Below are positions 34,509 through 45,926 of a stretch of 64,000 bases of DNA, piece by piece. Source of the stretch: Achromobacter sp. UMC71 (GTDB lineage Bacteria; Pseudomonadota; Gammaproteobacteria; Burkholderiales; Burkholderiaceae_B); NCBI RefSeq assembly GCF_014170305.1, contig NZ_LZZT01000031.1, positions 372,001 to 436,000 of the forward strand, given 5' to 3'. Both the position numbers and the translations under genes were made by a program. The notes beneath the pieces were generated by a model that worked only from the letters and a program-made list of their open reading frames with translations, was not told where the DNA came from and made no database searches. Within the stretch, counting starts at the first letter, position 1. Each line of letters opens with the position of its first letter.

Positions 34509-36205
34509 ACCCCGCCGATATCCTCGCCCTCGACAAGCGGGCCGACAGCGTGCTGGCCGCCGAGCCGCTGGCCCCGGCCGCCGCCGACGCCCTGCTCGAG
34601 CTCCGCGGCCTGTCCATCCGCCTGCCCGCCGGCGCCGACCGTCCTTTGGCGGTGAAAGAGGCCAGCCTGTCCATCGGCCGAGGCGAAACCCTGTGCATCG
34701 TGGGCGAAAGCGGCTCGGGCAAATCCATGATCGCCAACGCCGTCATGGGCCTGTTGCCCCAGCCCATGGTAGCCCCGGTGGCCGGCGGCATCGTGTTCCA
34801 GGGCCATGACCTGCTGACGCTGGCCGAACCGCAATGGCGCGCCCTGCGCGGCAACCGTATCGGCATGATCTTCCAGGACCCGATGTCGGCGCTGAATCCG
34901 GTCATGCGCATCGGCGACCAGCTCAAAGAAGCGCTGGACGCGCACGTGAAGCTGTCGGCCGCCGACAAGCAGGCGCGCATCATCGGCGCGCTGCGCGACG
35001 TGCGCCTGCCGGACCCAGAAGGCATCGCGGCCAGCTACCCCGGCCGCCTGTCGGGCGGGCAACGCCAGCGCGTCATGATCGCCTGCGCGCTGATGCTGGA
35101 GCCGGCGCTGCTGATCGCCGACGAACCGACCACGGCGCTGGACGTCACCACCCAGGCGCAGATCCTGGACCTGATCCGCGACCTGCAGACCAGGCACGGC
35201 ACCGCCGTGCTGTTCATCACCCACGATTTCGGCGTGGTCTCGCAGATCGCCGACCGCGTTGCCGTCATGCAGCTGGGCGAGATCGTCGAGGCCGGCACGG
35301 CCGACGAGGTGCTGGGCCGGCCCCGCCACGACTACACCCGCAAGCTGATCGCCGCGATTCCGCACGGCATGCCGGCAAGCGCCCGCAGCGCCGACCCGCA
35401 GCCGGTGCTGCTGGACGTGCGTGACCTGAAGAAAACCTACGTGTCCGGCGGCGGCCTGTTCCGGCGCGGCCGCGAAACCGCCGCCATGCGCGGCATCAGC
35501 TTCACGCTGCGGCGCGGCGAGGTGCTGGGCCTGGTCGGCGAATCCGGCTCGGGCAAATCCACGCTGGGCCGCTGCATCGCGGGCCTGTTGCCGCAGGACG
35601 ATGGCCAGATCCTCTTCAACGGCCAGCCCCGCGGCGCGCGCCCGGCCATGGGCCGGGTGCAGATGGTGTTCCAGGACCCGCAGGCTTCGCTCAACCCGCG
35701 CCACACCGTGGGCCGTTCGATCATGGCCGGCCCGCTGGCGCAGGGCATGGCGCCCGAACGAGCCCGCGCCCGCGCGGCCGAACTGCTGCAACTGGTGGGC
35801 CTGAATCCGGACGCCGCCAGCCGCTACCCGCACGAGTTTTCCGGCGGCCAGCGCCAGCGCATCGGCATCGCCCGCGCACTGGCATCCGAGCCCGAACTGA
35901 TCGTGGCGGACGAGCCCGTGTCGGCCCTGGACGTCTCGGTACAGGCGCAGGTGCTGGACCTGTTCGCCAGCGTGCGCGAACGCTTCCACCTGAGCATGCT
36001 GTTCGTCACCCACGACCTGCGCGTAGCCGCGCAGATGTGCGACCGCATCGCCGTCATGCAGCAAGGCCGCATCATCGAATGCGGGCCGGCCGCCCAGGTC
36101 ATCCGCGAACCGCAACAGGCCTACACGCGCGAACTGGTACAGGCGGTGCCGGACTTTGCCAGCATCGTCTCTGGACGCGCCCGGCGCGCGGCGGTGGCCG
36201 CATGA
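34505..36205 (+). CDS. Fused double ABC ATPase (DppD-DppF type)
   Basis: 566 aa with two complete ABC domains. The first (about 27-285) has Walker A VGESGSGKSM, signature LSGGQRQR and Walker B LLIADEPTTALD. The second (about 305-560) has VGESGSGKST, FSGGQRQR and LIVADEPVSALD. Each is followed by the oligopeptide-type C-terminal segment (RHDYTRKLIAAIP and PQQAYTRELVQAVP). In Dpp/Opp systems these are usually two genes. The start overlaps the permease stop by four bases. Confidence 0.93.
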   Translation: MNPADILALDKRADSVLAAEPLAPAAADALLELRGLSIRLPAGADRPLAVKEASLSIGRGETLCIVGESGSGKSMIANAVMGLLPQPMVAPVAGGIVFQGHDLLTLAEPQWRALRGNRIGMIFQDPMSALNPVMRIGDQLKEALDAHVKLSAADKQARIIGALRDVRLPDPEGIAASYPGRLSGGQRQRVMIACALMLEPALLIADEPTTALDVTTQAQILDLIRDLQTRHGTAVLFITHDFGVVSQIADRVAVMQLGEIVEAGTADEVLGRPRHDYTRKLIAAIPHGMPASARSADPQPVLLDVRDLKKTYVSGGGLFRRGRETAAMRGISFTLRRGEVLGLVGESGSGKSTLGRCIAGLLPQDDGQILFNGQPRGARPAMGRVQMVFQDPQASLNPRHTVGRSIMAGPLAQGMAPERARARAAELLQLVGLNPDAASRYPHEFSGGQRQRIGIARALASEPELIVADEPVSALDVSVQAQVLDLFASVRERFHLSMLFVTHDLRVAAQMCDRIAVMQQGRIIECGPAAQVIREPQQAYTRELVQAVPDFASIVSGRARRAAVAA

Positions 36206-37182
36206 GCGCCGTCCTCGCCGCCGCTGCCCCGGCCCTGGACCGGCCGCCCTGCGTTGCCCTGCTCAGCCGCGTGCTGGACATGCGCTACCTGGTGCCCGCC
36301 TTCCAGGCCCTGCGGCCCGACATCGCCTGGCGCACCGCCGACGACCTGGGCAACCCGGCCGACATCGACGCCGCGGTCTGTTGGCTGCCGCCCGCCGGCC
36401 TGCTGGCCGCGCTGCCCAACCTGCGCCTGATCCAGTCGATCGGCGCGGGCGTGGACCACCTCTACGCCGACCCGGCCCTGCCGCGCCACGTGCCGGTATG
36501 CCGCGTGGCCGAAGCCGGCATGGCGGCCGGCATGAGCACCTATGTGACCTGGGCGGTGATCCACCACCACCGCCACTTCCGCGACTATGTGCGCAACAGC
36601 GCCCAGGGCCTCTGGCGCGAAAGCCCCATCGTGCCGCCGTCCGAACACCGTGTCGCCATCGCCGGGCTGGGCCGGCTGGGCCTGGCTGCCGCGCAGGCGC
36701 TGGCCGCACTGGGCTACCGCGTGTCCGGCTGGAGCCGCACGCCCAAGCCAGACCTGCCGGCCGGCATCACCGGCCACCACGGCCCGGACGGCCTGCCGGC
36801 CCTGCTGGCGGAGGCCGACACGCTGGTGTGCCTATTGCCGCTGACTGACGACACCCGCGGCTTCCTCGGCGCCGCCACCTTCGCGCAGTTGCCCCGCGGC
36901 GCCCACGTGGTCAATGCCGGCCGCGGCGAACACCTGGACCCTGCCGCGCTGCTGGCGGCGCTGGACAGCGGCCAGTTGGCGTACGCCACGCTGGACGCCA
37001 CGCCGCAGGAGCCGCTGCCATCGGACCATCCGCTGTGGCGCCATCCGAATGTGCTGGTCACCCCCCACATCGCCACCCGTACGCCGGCCGCGGCGATTGC
37101 CCGGCAAACGCTGGACAACCTGCGCACGGTGCTGGCGGGCGGCCGGCCCGGCACCTGCGCCGATCCCGCGCTGGGATACTGA
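36202..37182 (+). CDS. ghrA: Glyoxylate/hydroxypyruvate reductase A-like dehydrogenase
   Basis: 326 aa D-isomer-specific 2-hydroxyacid dehydrogenase. The NAD(P) motif is VAIAGLGRLGLAAAQAL, then VVNAGRGEHLDPAALLAAL (catalytic-side Arg), PQEPLPSDHPLW and the catalytic His in LVTPHIATRT. Short length and the VCLLPLTDDTRGFL segment favour the GhrA branch. It overlaps the ATPase gene by four bases and closes the aldolase-ABC operon. It may reduce a 2-oxo acid made in the pathway. Confidence 0.85.
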   Translation: MSAVLAAAAPALDRPPCVALLSRVLDMRYLVPAFQALRPDIAWRTADDLGNPADIDAAVCWLPPAGLLAALPNLRLIQSIGAGVDHLYADPALPRHVPVCRVAEAGMAAGMSTYVTWAVIHHHRHFRDYVRNSAQGLWRESPIVPPSEHRVAIAGLGRLGLAAAQALAALGYRVSGWSRTPKPDLPAGITGHHGPDGLPALLAEADTLVCLLPLTDDTRGFLGAATFAQLPRGAHVVNAGRGEHLDPAALLAALDSGQLAYATLDATPQEPLPSDHPLWRHPNVLVTPHIATRTPAAAIARQTLDNLRTVLAGGRPGTCADPALGY

Positions 37183-37239
37183 GCCGCGTGCCTTCGCACG
37201 ACCCGTGAGGATTCTCTTTTATAAGAAACAGTTATTTGA

Positions 37240-37268
37240 TTGACCCGCCACCCCGCTCTTGCTACATA
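37240..37268 (+). promoter_or_regulatory. Possible sigma-70 promoter of the SQR-like gene
   Basis: TTGACC, 17 bases, then TACATA, about 50 nt before the start codon. The -35 is good (5 of 6) and the -10 is weak. Confidence 0.35.
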
Positions 37269-37318
37269 TGAACGGGCAACTGCACTTGGTTCCTGATTAT
37301 TCTCACTGGAGGATTTTT

Positions 37319-38509
37319 ATGAGCAAGCGAATTGTTGTCGTAGGTGGCGGGGTCGGCGGCACCATGCTGGCCAACCAACTGGTTCATAAGCTGTATGCCG
37401 AGGTGTCTCGGGGCGAGGTCAGCATCCTGCTGCTGTCCGATTCGCCGGATCACTACTACAAGCCAGCCTTCATGTATGTGGCGTTCAACCTGTTCTTCCA
37501 GGAAGAACTCAAGCGCCCCGAACGTTCCCTGCTGCGCCCCGAAATCGAATTCCGCGTGGACAAGGTCACACGCTTCGATTTCAACACGCAGGAATTGGCC
37601 ACGCGCAGCGGCAAGCGCTACGGCTACGACTACCTGGTGATTGCCACCGGCTGCGTGCCGGCCCCCGAGCGCATCGAAGGCCTGCGGGAAGCGGGCGACC
37701 ATTTCTACCAATACGAGCCTGCCCGGCAACTGGCTGACCGGCTGTCCAGGATCGAACGGGGCCGCGTATTCGTCAGCGTCACGTTCCCCAAGACGCCCAA
37801 CGTGCCGCACCAGTGCGGCATCGCCCCCATCGAAACCACGCTGATGCTGGACGACTACCTGCGCCGCCGGGGCGTTCGCGACCGTGTCGAGATCGTCTAC
37901 ACCTATCCCACCACCGCCCAGTTGCTGCGCAACTGCCTGTTCCTGCAGCAACCAACCTGCGAAGTCCTGCCCGCGATTTTCGAGCAGCGCGGCATCCGTT
38001 TTCAGCGCGGCTTCACGCTGGCCAAGGTGGACCCTGAACGCCGTATCGCCTATTCGGAGGAAGGCGCGGAGCAGCCGTTCGACATCCTGATGGCCACCCC
38101 GCCCATCCGCGCGGTGGACGCGGTGCTGGAGTCAGGCGCCTCGCAGGCGCCTGACAACGAAGGCTGGCTGCCCACCGATCACGAGACCCTGCAGGTCTAC
38201 GGACTGCGCAATGTGTACGTGATTGGCGACACCGTGGACCTGCCCGTCAGCAAGGCCGGCGGCTCATGCCACAACCAGGCCCCGGTCATCGCCAACAACA
38301 TCGCCGGCGAAATCCGGCTGGGCCACCCCACCAGTGTCTATGAAGGCCGTGTACAGGCCGTCGCACAGATGGGGCTGAACGCCGGCATGCCGCTCTGGTA
38401 CGACTACACGCACGATGTACGGCCCACGCCGCCCACCAAGCTGGGCGGCTTGCTGCGCCATGGTTTCAACCGGGGCCTGTATTGGTCCGTCGCCAGGGGA
38501 ATGCTATGA
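37319..38509 (+). CDS. Sulfide:quinone oxidoreductase-like flavoprotein
   Basis: 396 aa FAD/NAD(P) disulfide-reductase-type protein. It has the N-terminal GGGVGG motif, VIATGCVPAP, PHQCGIAPIETTLMLDDYL, a middle NCLFLQQPTC pair and the C-terminal VIGDTVDLPVSKAGGSCHNQ. Cys residues in the three SQR-like positions favour sulfide:quinone oxidoreductase or a close relative that moves electrons from sulfur compounds to quinone. GGAGG precedes ATG 37319, and earlier in-frame starts lack such a site. It is coupled to a DUF1641 gene, a common partner of SQR-like proteins. Confidence 0.82.
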   Translation: MSKRIVVVGGGVGGTMLANQLVHKLYAEVSRGEVSILLLSDSPDHYYKPAFMYVAFNLFFQEELKRPERSLLRPEIEFRVDKVTRFDFNTQELATRSGKRYGYDYLVIATGCVPAPERIEGLREAGDHFYQYEPARQLADRLSRIERGRVFVSVTFPKTPNVPHQCGIAPIETTLMLDDYLRRRGVRDRVEIVYTYPTTAQLLRNCLFLQQPTCEVLPAIFEQRGIRFQRGFTLAKVDPERRIAYSEEGAEQPFDILMATPPIRAVDAVLESGASQAPDNEGWLPTDHETLQVYGLRNVYVIGDTVDLPVSKAGGSCHNQAPVIANNIAGEIRLGHPTSVYEGRVQAVAQMGLNAGMPLWYDYTHDVRPTPPTKLGGLLRHGFNRGLYWSVARGML

Positions 38510-38946
38510 ACGCCCATCACGACAACACCCTGCCGGCGGCCGACCGATGCGCCAGCGCCCTGGACGCGCCGCAAGCGATCGATGGCGGCGACAGCCTGAC
38601 GCTGCTGGCGGACAAGCTGCGGCCCCTGGCCGACAGCGGACGGCTGGACAACGTGGTCGACCTGCTGGCGCTGGCTTCCGACCTGGTGGACCTGCTCGAT
38701 GCGCCCATGGTGGAAAAACTGGGCGCCTTGTCGGAGCAGGCGTCGGGCGCCGCCTGGACGCTGGCCAATGCCTGGCGCGCGGCGCAGGCCCAGGGACTCA
38801 AGGAAGCGCAGCCGCCGGGTCTGACGGGCCTGTTCCAGCTATTCAGGGACGAGGACACCCGGCGCGGCCTGGCCCTGGCGCTGCGGTCGCTGCAAGGCCT
38901 GGGCAGACAGCTGCGCAACCAGCAGGAGGACTACGCGGCCCCATAG
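38506..38946 (+). CDS. DUF1641 protein
   Basis: 146 aa, mostly helical and acidic. It contains the DUF1641-type stretch LDNVVDLLALASDLVDLLDA followed by PMVEKLGALSEQ, and ends in a short GLARALRSLQGLG-like helix. DUF1641 proteins accompany SQR-like and formate-dehydrogenase-like enzymes, but their role is unknown. Its ATG overlaps the SQR-like stop by four bases, and a strong terminator follows. Confidence 0.75.
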   Translation: MNAHHDNTLPAADRCASALDAPQAIDGGDSLTLLADKLRPLADSGRLDNVVDLLALASDLVDLLDAPMVEKLGALSEQASGAAWTLANAWRAAQAQGLKEAQPPGLTGLFQLFRDEDTRRGLALALRSLQGLGRQLRNQQEDYAAP

Positions 38947-38994
38947 GACGCAGGTCGGGCGGCGCTGCCCAAAGCCGGCGCCAGACCGCAAAAA

Positions 38995-39029
38995 GGCCCC
39001 GCCCGGTTTCCCGGGCGGGGCCTTTTTTT
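38995..39029. terminator. Strong bidirectional terminator
   Basis: GGCCCCGCCCGG and CCGGGCGGGGCC form a 12-bp stem around TTTC, with seven T on the + side and A-rich sequence on the other side. It serves the SQR unit and the convergent clpB gene. Confidence 0.92.
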
Positions 39030-39070
39030 GCTGCGCGAGGCCATGAGACCCGCGCAGCGGATGGCGCGGA

Positions 39071-41677
<2,607 letters not shown>

Positions 41678-41739
41678 AATGGTCGTAGTGGCTTGTTGGG
41701 GAGCCTGACCGAAACACGCCGGCGGGCTCGATGACCTGA

Positions 41740-41767
41740 ATATGCGGCCGGATGCGAGAATTTCAAC
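41740..41767 (-). promoter_or_regulatory. Heat-shock (sigma-32) promoter of clpB
   Basis: On the - strand GTTGAAA, 13 bases, CCGCATAT. This differs from CTTGAAA-N13-CCCCATAT at one position in each box. It is placed 63 nt ahead of the clpB start. Confidence 0.7.
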
Positions 41768-41817
41768 ACCTGGCCGGGCCTCGTGGACGGGATCCGCGTA
41801 CAGCAACAATCTGAACT

Positions 41818-42252
41818 ATGAGCATATACGTTTTTGTCTACGGCACGCTACGCGCGGGCGAAATCAATGATCTGGCGCAAGCCGCCGCCCGCCGCGGCCT
41901 GCCGCCCGCCCGCTACGTCGGCCCGGCCACGGTGCCGGGCGTGCTGGTGGACTTCGGCGCCTGGCCCGGGCTGATCCCGGTCGCGGACGGACGCCGGGTG
42001 CGGGGCGACCTCTACGAGGTCACCCCGGCGCTGGTCGCCCTGATGGACGAGATCGAGGAATACGCGCCCGGCCAGCCCTGCTGCTTCGTGCGCCGTCCCG
42101 TGCTGGCCCAGCCCCTGGCGCCGCCGGACGCCGCCCCCGTGGCTTGCGAGTACTACCCTATCGATCCCGCCCACCGCGGCGCGGCGGTGGACGTGGCGGA
42201 CGACGACTGGGTCGCCTACCGGCGGGCCCGCGGCCCGCAGGCCGCCAGATAG
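41818..42252 (+). CDS. Gamma-glutamylcyclotransferase-fold (AIG2-like) protein
   Basis: 144 aa. The family opening is YVFVYGTLRAGEIND (the YGTLR-G loop), followed by LVALMDEIEEY with the usual catalytic-site Glu and CEYYPIDPA. Relatives release 5-oxoproline from gamma-glutamyl amines or glutathione, but many members are not characterised. It is a single gene divergent from clpB, with no clear partner. Confidence 0.8.
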   Translation: MSIYVFVYGTLRAGEINDLAQAAARRGLPPARYVGPATVPGVLVDFGAWPGLIPVADGRRVRGDLYEVTPALVALMDEIEEYAPGQPCCFVRRPVLAQPLAPPDAAPVACEYYPIDPAHRGAAVDVADDDWVAYRRARGPQAAR

Positions 42253-42319
42253 ACGCGAACCCAGCGCCCGCCGCGACAGCCGCAGGCCGGCCGCGAAGAC
42301 TTGCGATAACCCGCTCCGT

Positions 42320-42349
42320 AAGACACCCGTAGTAACAACGGACTACAAT
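42320..42349 (+). promoter_or_regulatory. Possible promoter of fnr
   Basis: AAGACA, 18 bases, TACAAT, about 70 nt before the fnr start. The -10 box is good and the -35 is weak. Confidence 0.3.
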
Positions 42350-42418
42350 AGATACCTGTCTCACGCTTTACGCCCGCCCCGGCTACCCGCCAGGCCCGGG
42401 CACTATAGAGGTCATCGT

Positions 42419-43147
42419 ATGCAAAAACGGGTTCCCGTTGCCCCTGATGCCGCCCACTGTTCCACGTGTATGCTGGGCCACGTGTGTGTCCCGGTCGGCA
42501 TGGCCGCCGCCGAAGTAGAAAAGCTCGACGAACTGGTGAAAGAGCGTGTGCGCCTTGAAAAAGGCAAGACGCTGTATTCGCTGGACCACCCGCTGGACGC
42601 CGTCTACGGCGTGCGCTTCGGTAGCCTGAAGACGCAGCTCGAAGACGCCACCGGCCAGATCCAGATCACCGGCTTTCACCTGCCCGGCGAAATCGTCGGC
42701 ATGGACGGCATGCTGGACGGCAAGCACGTGTCGGCCGCCGTCGCGCTGGAAGACTCCGAGGTCTGCGTGATCCGCCTGACCGAAGTCGACCGCGTCGCCA
42801 CGCACCTGCCGTCGCTGCAGCAGCAGTTCCGCCGCCTCATGAGCCGCGAGATCACCCGTTCGCACCAGATGCTGGCCTCGCTGGGATCGATGCGCTCGGA
42901 GCAACGCCTGGCCGCCTTCCTGCTGAACCTGTCGCAACGCTACGCATCGCTGGGCTATTCGTCCACCGAGTTCGTGCTGCGCATGAGCCGCGAGGAAATC
43001 GGCAACTTCCTGGGCCTGACGCTGGAAACGGTCAGCCGGCTGTTCTCGCGCTTTGCGCGCGATGGCCTGATCCGCATCAACCAGCGCGAAGTCCGCATCC
43101 TGGACCAGCCCGCGCTCAAGCAACTGCTGGGTCACGAAGGCTGCTGA
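42419..43147 (+). CDS. fnr: FNR-type oxygen-sensing transcriptional regulator
   Basis: 242 aa CRP/FNR family. N-terminal cysteines C14, C17 and C23 (CSTCMLGHVC) with C116 in SEVCVIRL match the four ligands of the oxygen-sensitive 4Fe-4S cluster in E. coli FNR. The recognition helix LTLETVSRLFSRF keeps the E-xx-SR contacts that read TTGAT half sites. It likely turns on low-oxygen metabolism. I recall the Bordetella pertussis homologue being called btr. It is 17 nt upstream of the hydrolase gene. Confidence 0.93.
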   Translation: MQKRVPVAPDAAHCSTCMLGHVCVPVGMAAAEVEKLDELVKERVRLEKGKTLYSLDHPLDAVYGVRFGSLKTQLEDATGQIQITGFHLPGEIVGMDGMLDGKHVSAAVALEDSEVCVIRLTEVDRVATHLPSLQQQFRRLMSREITRSHQMLASLGSMRSEQRLAAFLLNLSQRYASLGYSSTEFVLRMSREEIGNFLGLTLETVSRLFSRFARDGLIRINQREVRILDQPALKQLLGHEGC

Positions 43148-43164
43148 CCCAGCCTGCCCGCGCC

Positions 43165-44355
43165 ATGCGCCGCGCGCCCGCCGCCCCTACGCCGACTGCG
43201 CACCGCTGGCGCGCCCCTCGGGCATGGGCAGGGGCGGCGCTTGCCCTGGCGCTGCTTTCGCCCCTGGGCGCGCGCGCGCAAACCCCGCTGCCCGACCCCT
43301 ACGACTACGACGAGCCGGTGCCCGCGCCCAAACGCGTGGCCGTGCCACGCTGGCAGACGCTGGAACTGGGCAAGCCGGGGCGCCGCTACAAGATACCGGT
43401 TTATGCTAACCGGAACCTCGCGCGCGATGACCTGCGCGATATCAAGCAGATCGTCATCGTTTTTCATGGCGTCAGGCGCAACGCCGACAACTACTACGAA
43501 ACCGCCGCCACGCTGCTGGCCGCCAACCCGGCCCGCGCCAACGACACCTTGATCCTGGCGCCGCGCTTTGTCGGCGTGATCGATTCGGGCTTCGCCGGCA
43601 TGGCGGCCTGGCGCAAATCCAGCTGGGAAGACGGCGAAGACAGCGTACAGGCGGCAGGCCGCCCGGCGCCGGTCAGTGCGTTCCAGGTGATCGACGACCT
43701 GCTGCGCAGCCTGGACGACCGCAAGCGCCTGCCCACGCTGGCCGGCATCGTGCTGGCCGGGCATTCCGGCGGCGGCCAGCTGATCCAGCGCTACGCCGTG
43801 CTGAACCAGATCGACGGCCCGCTGCGCCGCGACGGCGTGGCGCTGCGCTACGTGGTGGCCAACCCCTCGTCCTACCTGTACCTCACCAACGAGCGCCCGC
43901 GCCCCGACGGCAAGGGCTACGCGCCCTACGAGCGCGGCATCTGCCCCACCTACAACCAATACAAGTACGGCACCGACAAGCTGCCCGCCTACGCCCGCGA
44001 CGCCGACGACGCCAAGCTGTTCGTGCGCTACGCGGCGCGCGACGTGACCTACCTGCTGGGCGGCGCCGACAACAACCCCGAACACCGGCTGCTGGACAAG
44101 ACCTGCGGCGCCGAAGCCCAGGGCGCGACCCGCCTGGCGCGCGGCACGGCCTATCTGCAATACGAACGCATCGTGGCCAACCGCGGCGCCAAGCCCGTGA
44201 CGCTGCACCGCGCCGGCTTCGAAGTGACCGGCGTAGGACACGAGAACAAGGGCATGTTCAGCTCGGTCTGCGGTGTGCGCGCCTTGCTGGGCGAAAACGC
44301 CATCGCGCCCGCGGGCGCGGCCGCCTGCACGGTCATTGCGCCGCCAGGCAAGTAA
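43165..44355 (+). CDS. Secreted alpha/beta-hydrolase-fold protein
   Basis: 396 aa. The N-terminal signal (ALALALLSPLGARA) follows a long Arg/Ala-rich leader. The hydrolase core shows FHGVRRNADNYY (oxyanion side), the nucleophile elbow LAGHSGGGQL and a late GVGHENKGM that could carry the catalytic His. The substrate is unknown. It could be a lipase/esterase or polymer depolymerase-like protein. It lies directly downstream of fnr and may be cotranscribed, although the pairing has no known meaning. Confidence 0.75.
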   Translation: MRRAPAAPTPTAHRWRAPRAWAGAALALALLSPLGARAQTPLPDPYDYDEPVPAPKRVAVPRWQTLELGKPGRRYKIPVYANRNLARDDLRDIKQIVIVFHGVRRNADNYYETAATLLAANPARANDTLILAPRFVGVIDSGFAGMAAWRKSSWEDGEDSVQAAGRPAPVSAFQVIDDLLRSLDDRKRLPTLAGIVLAGHSGGGQLIQRYAVLNQIDGPLRRDGVALRYVVANPSSYLYLTNERPRPDGKGYAPYERGICPTYNQYKYGTDKLPAYARDADDAKLFVRYAARDVTYLLGGADNNPEHRLLDKTCGAEAQGATRLARGTAYLQYERIVANRGAKPVTLHRAGFEVTGVGHENKGMFSSVCGVRALLGENAIAPAGAAACTVIAPPGK

Positions 44356-44516
44356 CGCCCCCCTCTGCTTGCAATCCGCCCCGCGGCGTGGCGCGCGACC
44401 TGCCGCCCGCCCACCAATTCTGACTAAAAACTGAACAAATTCAATGGGATACGGGGGTGCATTTTTGCATCCACAGGCGCAAGATAAGGGGGTACGGACT
44501 TCCCTGGAAGACAGCG

Positions 44517-45818
44517 ATGACCCAATCGTATCTGGACATGCCCGACGCCAAACGCCGCATCAAGGCGATCTTCGTCGGCTCCATGGGCAACCTGGTGGAA
44601 TGGTATGACTTCTACGCCTATACCGCCTTCGCCCTGTACTTCGCCCCCGCCTTTTTCCCCTCTCACGATCCCGTCGTCCAGCAGCTCAATGCCGCTACGC
44701 TGTTCGCGGCCGGCTTCATCGTGCGGCCGCTGGGCGGCTGGCTGTTCGGGCACCTGGCCGATCGGCACGGCCGGCGGCTGTCGCTGATGGTGTCGGTGGG
44801 CATGATGTGCGTGGGCTCGCTCATCATCGCGGTCACGCCCACCTATGCGTCCATCGGGCTGGCCGCGCCAGCGCTGCTGGCCCTGGCGCGCGTGATCGAA
44901 GGCCTGAGCCTGGGCGGCGAGTATGGCGCCAGCGCCACCTACCTGACCGAGATCGCCGATCCGGAGCACCGCGGTTTCTATTCCAGCTTCCAGTACGTCA
45001 CGCTGATCGGCGGCCAGCTGTGCGCGATCCTGGTGCTGCTGCTGTTGCAGAACGTGTTCCTGACGCATGAGCAACTGGTGGAATGGGGCTGGCGCATTCC
45101 GTTCGTGATCGGCGCGATGCTGGCCGTCATCACCGCGCTGATGCGGCGCGACATGCCGGAAACGGATTCGTACAAGGAAGCCAGCAAACGCAAGCCGCAG
45201 ACCAGTTCGCTGCGCGGCCTGCTGCGCTATCCGCGCGAGGTCGCCATCGTGGTGGGCCTGACGGCCGGCGGCACGGCGGCGTTCTACACCTTCACCACCT
45301 ACATGCAGACGTTCGTGCGGCAGACTTCGGGGTTCTCGGACATCGTCACCACCTACGTCATCGCCGCATCGCTGATCTTCGCGCTGATCCTGCAGCCGCT
45401 GTATGGCGCGCTGTCGGACAAGATTGGCCGCAAGCCGCTGCTGGTGTTCTTCGGCGTGGCGGGCGCGGCGCTGACGGTGCCGATCCTGATGACGCTGTCG
45501 CACACCAAGTCGCCCTACCTGGCCTTCCTGCTGATCTGCGCGGCGTGGGTGTTCACGGCCGGCTACACCTCGATCAACGCGGTGGTGAAGGCCGAGCTGT
45601 TTCCCACCAACATCCGCGCGACCGGCGTGGCGGTGCCGTATGCCATCACGGTCTCGATCTTCGGCGGCACCGCGCCCGCCATTGCCCTGTGGTTCAAGCA
45701 GCAGGGCCACGAGCAATGGTTCTACTACTACCTGGCGGGCGTGATCTTCATTTCGCTGCTGGTGTACGCGACCATGCGCGACACCAAGCATCAGTCGGCC
45801 ATGCACAAGCATGAATGA
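44517..45818 (+). CDS. MFS transporter, metabolite:H+ symporter (KgtP/ProP-like)
   Basis: 433 aa with 12 predicted helices. MHS-family features are GNLVEWYDFYAYTAFALYF in helix 1, GGWLFGHLADRHGRR in loop 2-3, RVIEGLSLGGEYGASATYL, and KIGRKPLLVFFG in loop 8-9. Relatives carry 2-oxoglutarate, other dicarboxylates or proline with protons. ATG 44517 has GGAAG just upstream and puts the first helix at the usual place. It stands alone and is convergent with the ferredoxin gene. Confidence 0.9.
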   Translation: MTQSYLDMPDAKRRIKAIFVGSMGNLVEWYDFYAYTAFALYFAPAFFPSHDPVVQQLNAATLFAAGFIVRPLGGWLFGHLADRHGRRLSLMVSVGMMCVGSLIIAVTPTYASIGLAAPALLALARVIEGLSLGGEYGASATYLTEIADPEHRGFYSSFQYVTLIGGQLCAILVLLLLQNVFLTHEQLVEWGWRIPFVIGAMLAVITALMRRDMPETDSYKEASKRKPQTSSLRGLLRYPREVAIVVGLTAGGTAAFYTFTTYMQTFVRQTSGFSDIVTTYVIAASLIFALILQPLYGALSDKIGRKPLLVFFGVAGAALTVPILMTLSHTKSPYLAFLLICAAWVFTAGYTSINAVVKAELFPTNIRATGVAVPYAITVSIFGGTAPAIALWFKQQGHEQWFYYYLAGVIFISLLVYATMRDTKHQSAMHKHE

Positions 45819-45876
45819 CGGGGGCCGGCGGGCCGCTGCCACGGCCGGCCCGGGACGCCGGGGTGCCAAGTGCCGC

Positions 45877-45916
45877 GGCGCCCGACGCGGCGGCGCCCGA
45901 CGCATCGGCGCCCGGC
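45877..45916. repeat. 15-bp tandem repeat, about 2.7 copies
   Basis: Unit GGCGCCCGACGCRKC at 45877-45891 and 45892-45906, with a degraded third copy from 45907. It lies between convergent genes and may be a slippage product. Confidence 0.7.
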
Positions 45917-45926
45917 CCCATGCCGC

